In this document: positions 41,387 through 41,605 of the stretch, piece by piece
How positions within the stretch are numbered: position 1 is the first letter of the stretch
Layout of the letters: each line of letters starts with the position of its first letter
Assembly (NCBI GenBank): GCA_021840555.1
Contig: JAKBXW010000006.1
Location: 1 to 41,605 of the forward strand
From: Nitrospirota bacterium
GTDB lineage: Bacteria > Nitrospirota > Leptospirillia > Leptospirillales > Leptospirillaceae
DNA length: 41,605 nucleotides
Reading direction: 5' to 3'
Translations under genes and position numbers: made by a program
Notes under the pieces: model-generated
Told to the model about the DNA's origin: nothing
Databases searched by the model: none
Seen by the model: only the letters and a program-made list of their open reading frames with translations

Positions 41387-41605
41387 CCGTCCTCCCGATG
41401 CATAAGGTTCTGTTTCAAATGCCCGATTTTCCCTATCCTACCATAACCGGACATGAACTGACCTCACCTTACCCGGATATTCCGCCGCAAAGCCCATTCC
41501 GACTCCTTAAATTTCAGATAACTCTATTGCATTATTATTTTTCCTGAAATATCATCTGAGGGGCTCCGAACCCAGGCAGTTTCCCGGATCACCGACAAAC
41601 CCCCA
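41387..41605. other. Right-hand intergenic region
   Basis: No gene is seen. The first part should hold the promoter of the creatininase gene, but no good -35/-10 pair was found. From about 41500 the DNA turns AT-rich and contains an inverted repeat ATTTCAG (41511-41517) / CTGAAAT (41544-41550) around a 26-base AT-rich centre. Confidence 0.4.

Overview
The window is GC-rich chromosomal DNA of a free-living bacterium. The gene order and protein flavour look like an acidophilic iron-oxidising Nitrospirota of the Leptospirillum type. That is recognition and inference only, because no rRNA or other decisive marker is present. Genes are tightly packed, often with 4-bp ATGA overlaps, and the minus strand carries most of them. 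Non-ATG starts (TTG, GTG) with good Shine-Dalgarno sequences are frequent.

Layout. (a) 1-2751, plus strand: the tail of a small CpxP/Spy-like protein, then a DEAD-box RNA helicase behind a ~300-nt leader, then a class-I glutamine-amidotransferase-like hydrolase. (b) 2752-12004, minus strand: an unknown protein with a possible DNA-binding C-terminus, nagZ, an RdgB-type nucleotide pyrophosphatase, a DHH phosphoesterase, an ABC-F ATPase behind a short leader ORF, a rhodanese protein, RNase PH, glutamate racemase, a small heat-shock protein and an RsuA/RluB-type pseudouridine synthase. (c) 12005-12975: an AT-rich regulatory block and a lytic transglycosylase. (d) 12889-18480: a small membrane protein, then an insertion-sequence graveyard, then a DUF5069 gene. 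(e) 18563-21524: two M16 peptidase-family proteins, one with and one without the zinc motif. (f) 21707-28906, minus strand: a long housekeeping run of gatC, panD, gatA, gatB, a secreted protein, a NapC-type tetraheme cytochrome, eno, an FtsB-like protein, a bS22-like ribosomal protein and a membrane-anchored protein. (g) 29007-37098, minus strand: a DUF502 membrane protein, glmU, glmS, a TolB-like beta-propeller and a PcrA/UvrD helicase. (h) 37222-41386: a secreted NHL-like propeller protein, then an LD-carboxypeptidase, a ribbon-helix-helix-like protein, a ParA ATPase and a creatininase-family amidohydrolase.

The most notable structure is 13432-17923. It is bounded by related inverted ends and an exact 9-bp target duplication (ATTGCCGGA). 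It behaves like a composite transposon made of two directly oriented copies of one element whose protein joins a DruA-like (DUF4338) domain to an ISAs1/H-repeat transposase. The left copy is internally deleted and the right copy is truncated. Between them lie an IS1595-family element with its own ends, a HigBA-type toxin-antitoxin pair, and chimeric ISL3 and IS110 remnants.

Other points of interest are an in-frame TAA inside gatB, a 55-codon leader ORF coupled to the ABC-F gene, an AT-rich promoter followed by a solitary CRISPR-repeat-like sequence at 12154-12190, and an atypical residue next to the first catalytic cysteine of the glutamate racemase. Cell-wall functions recur (nagZ, murI, lytic transglycosylase, glmU/glmS, ftsB-like, LD-carboxypeptidase), but they are scattered over several transcription units.
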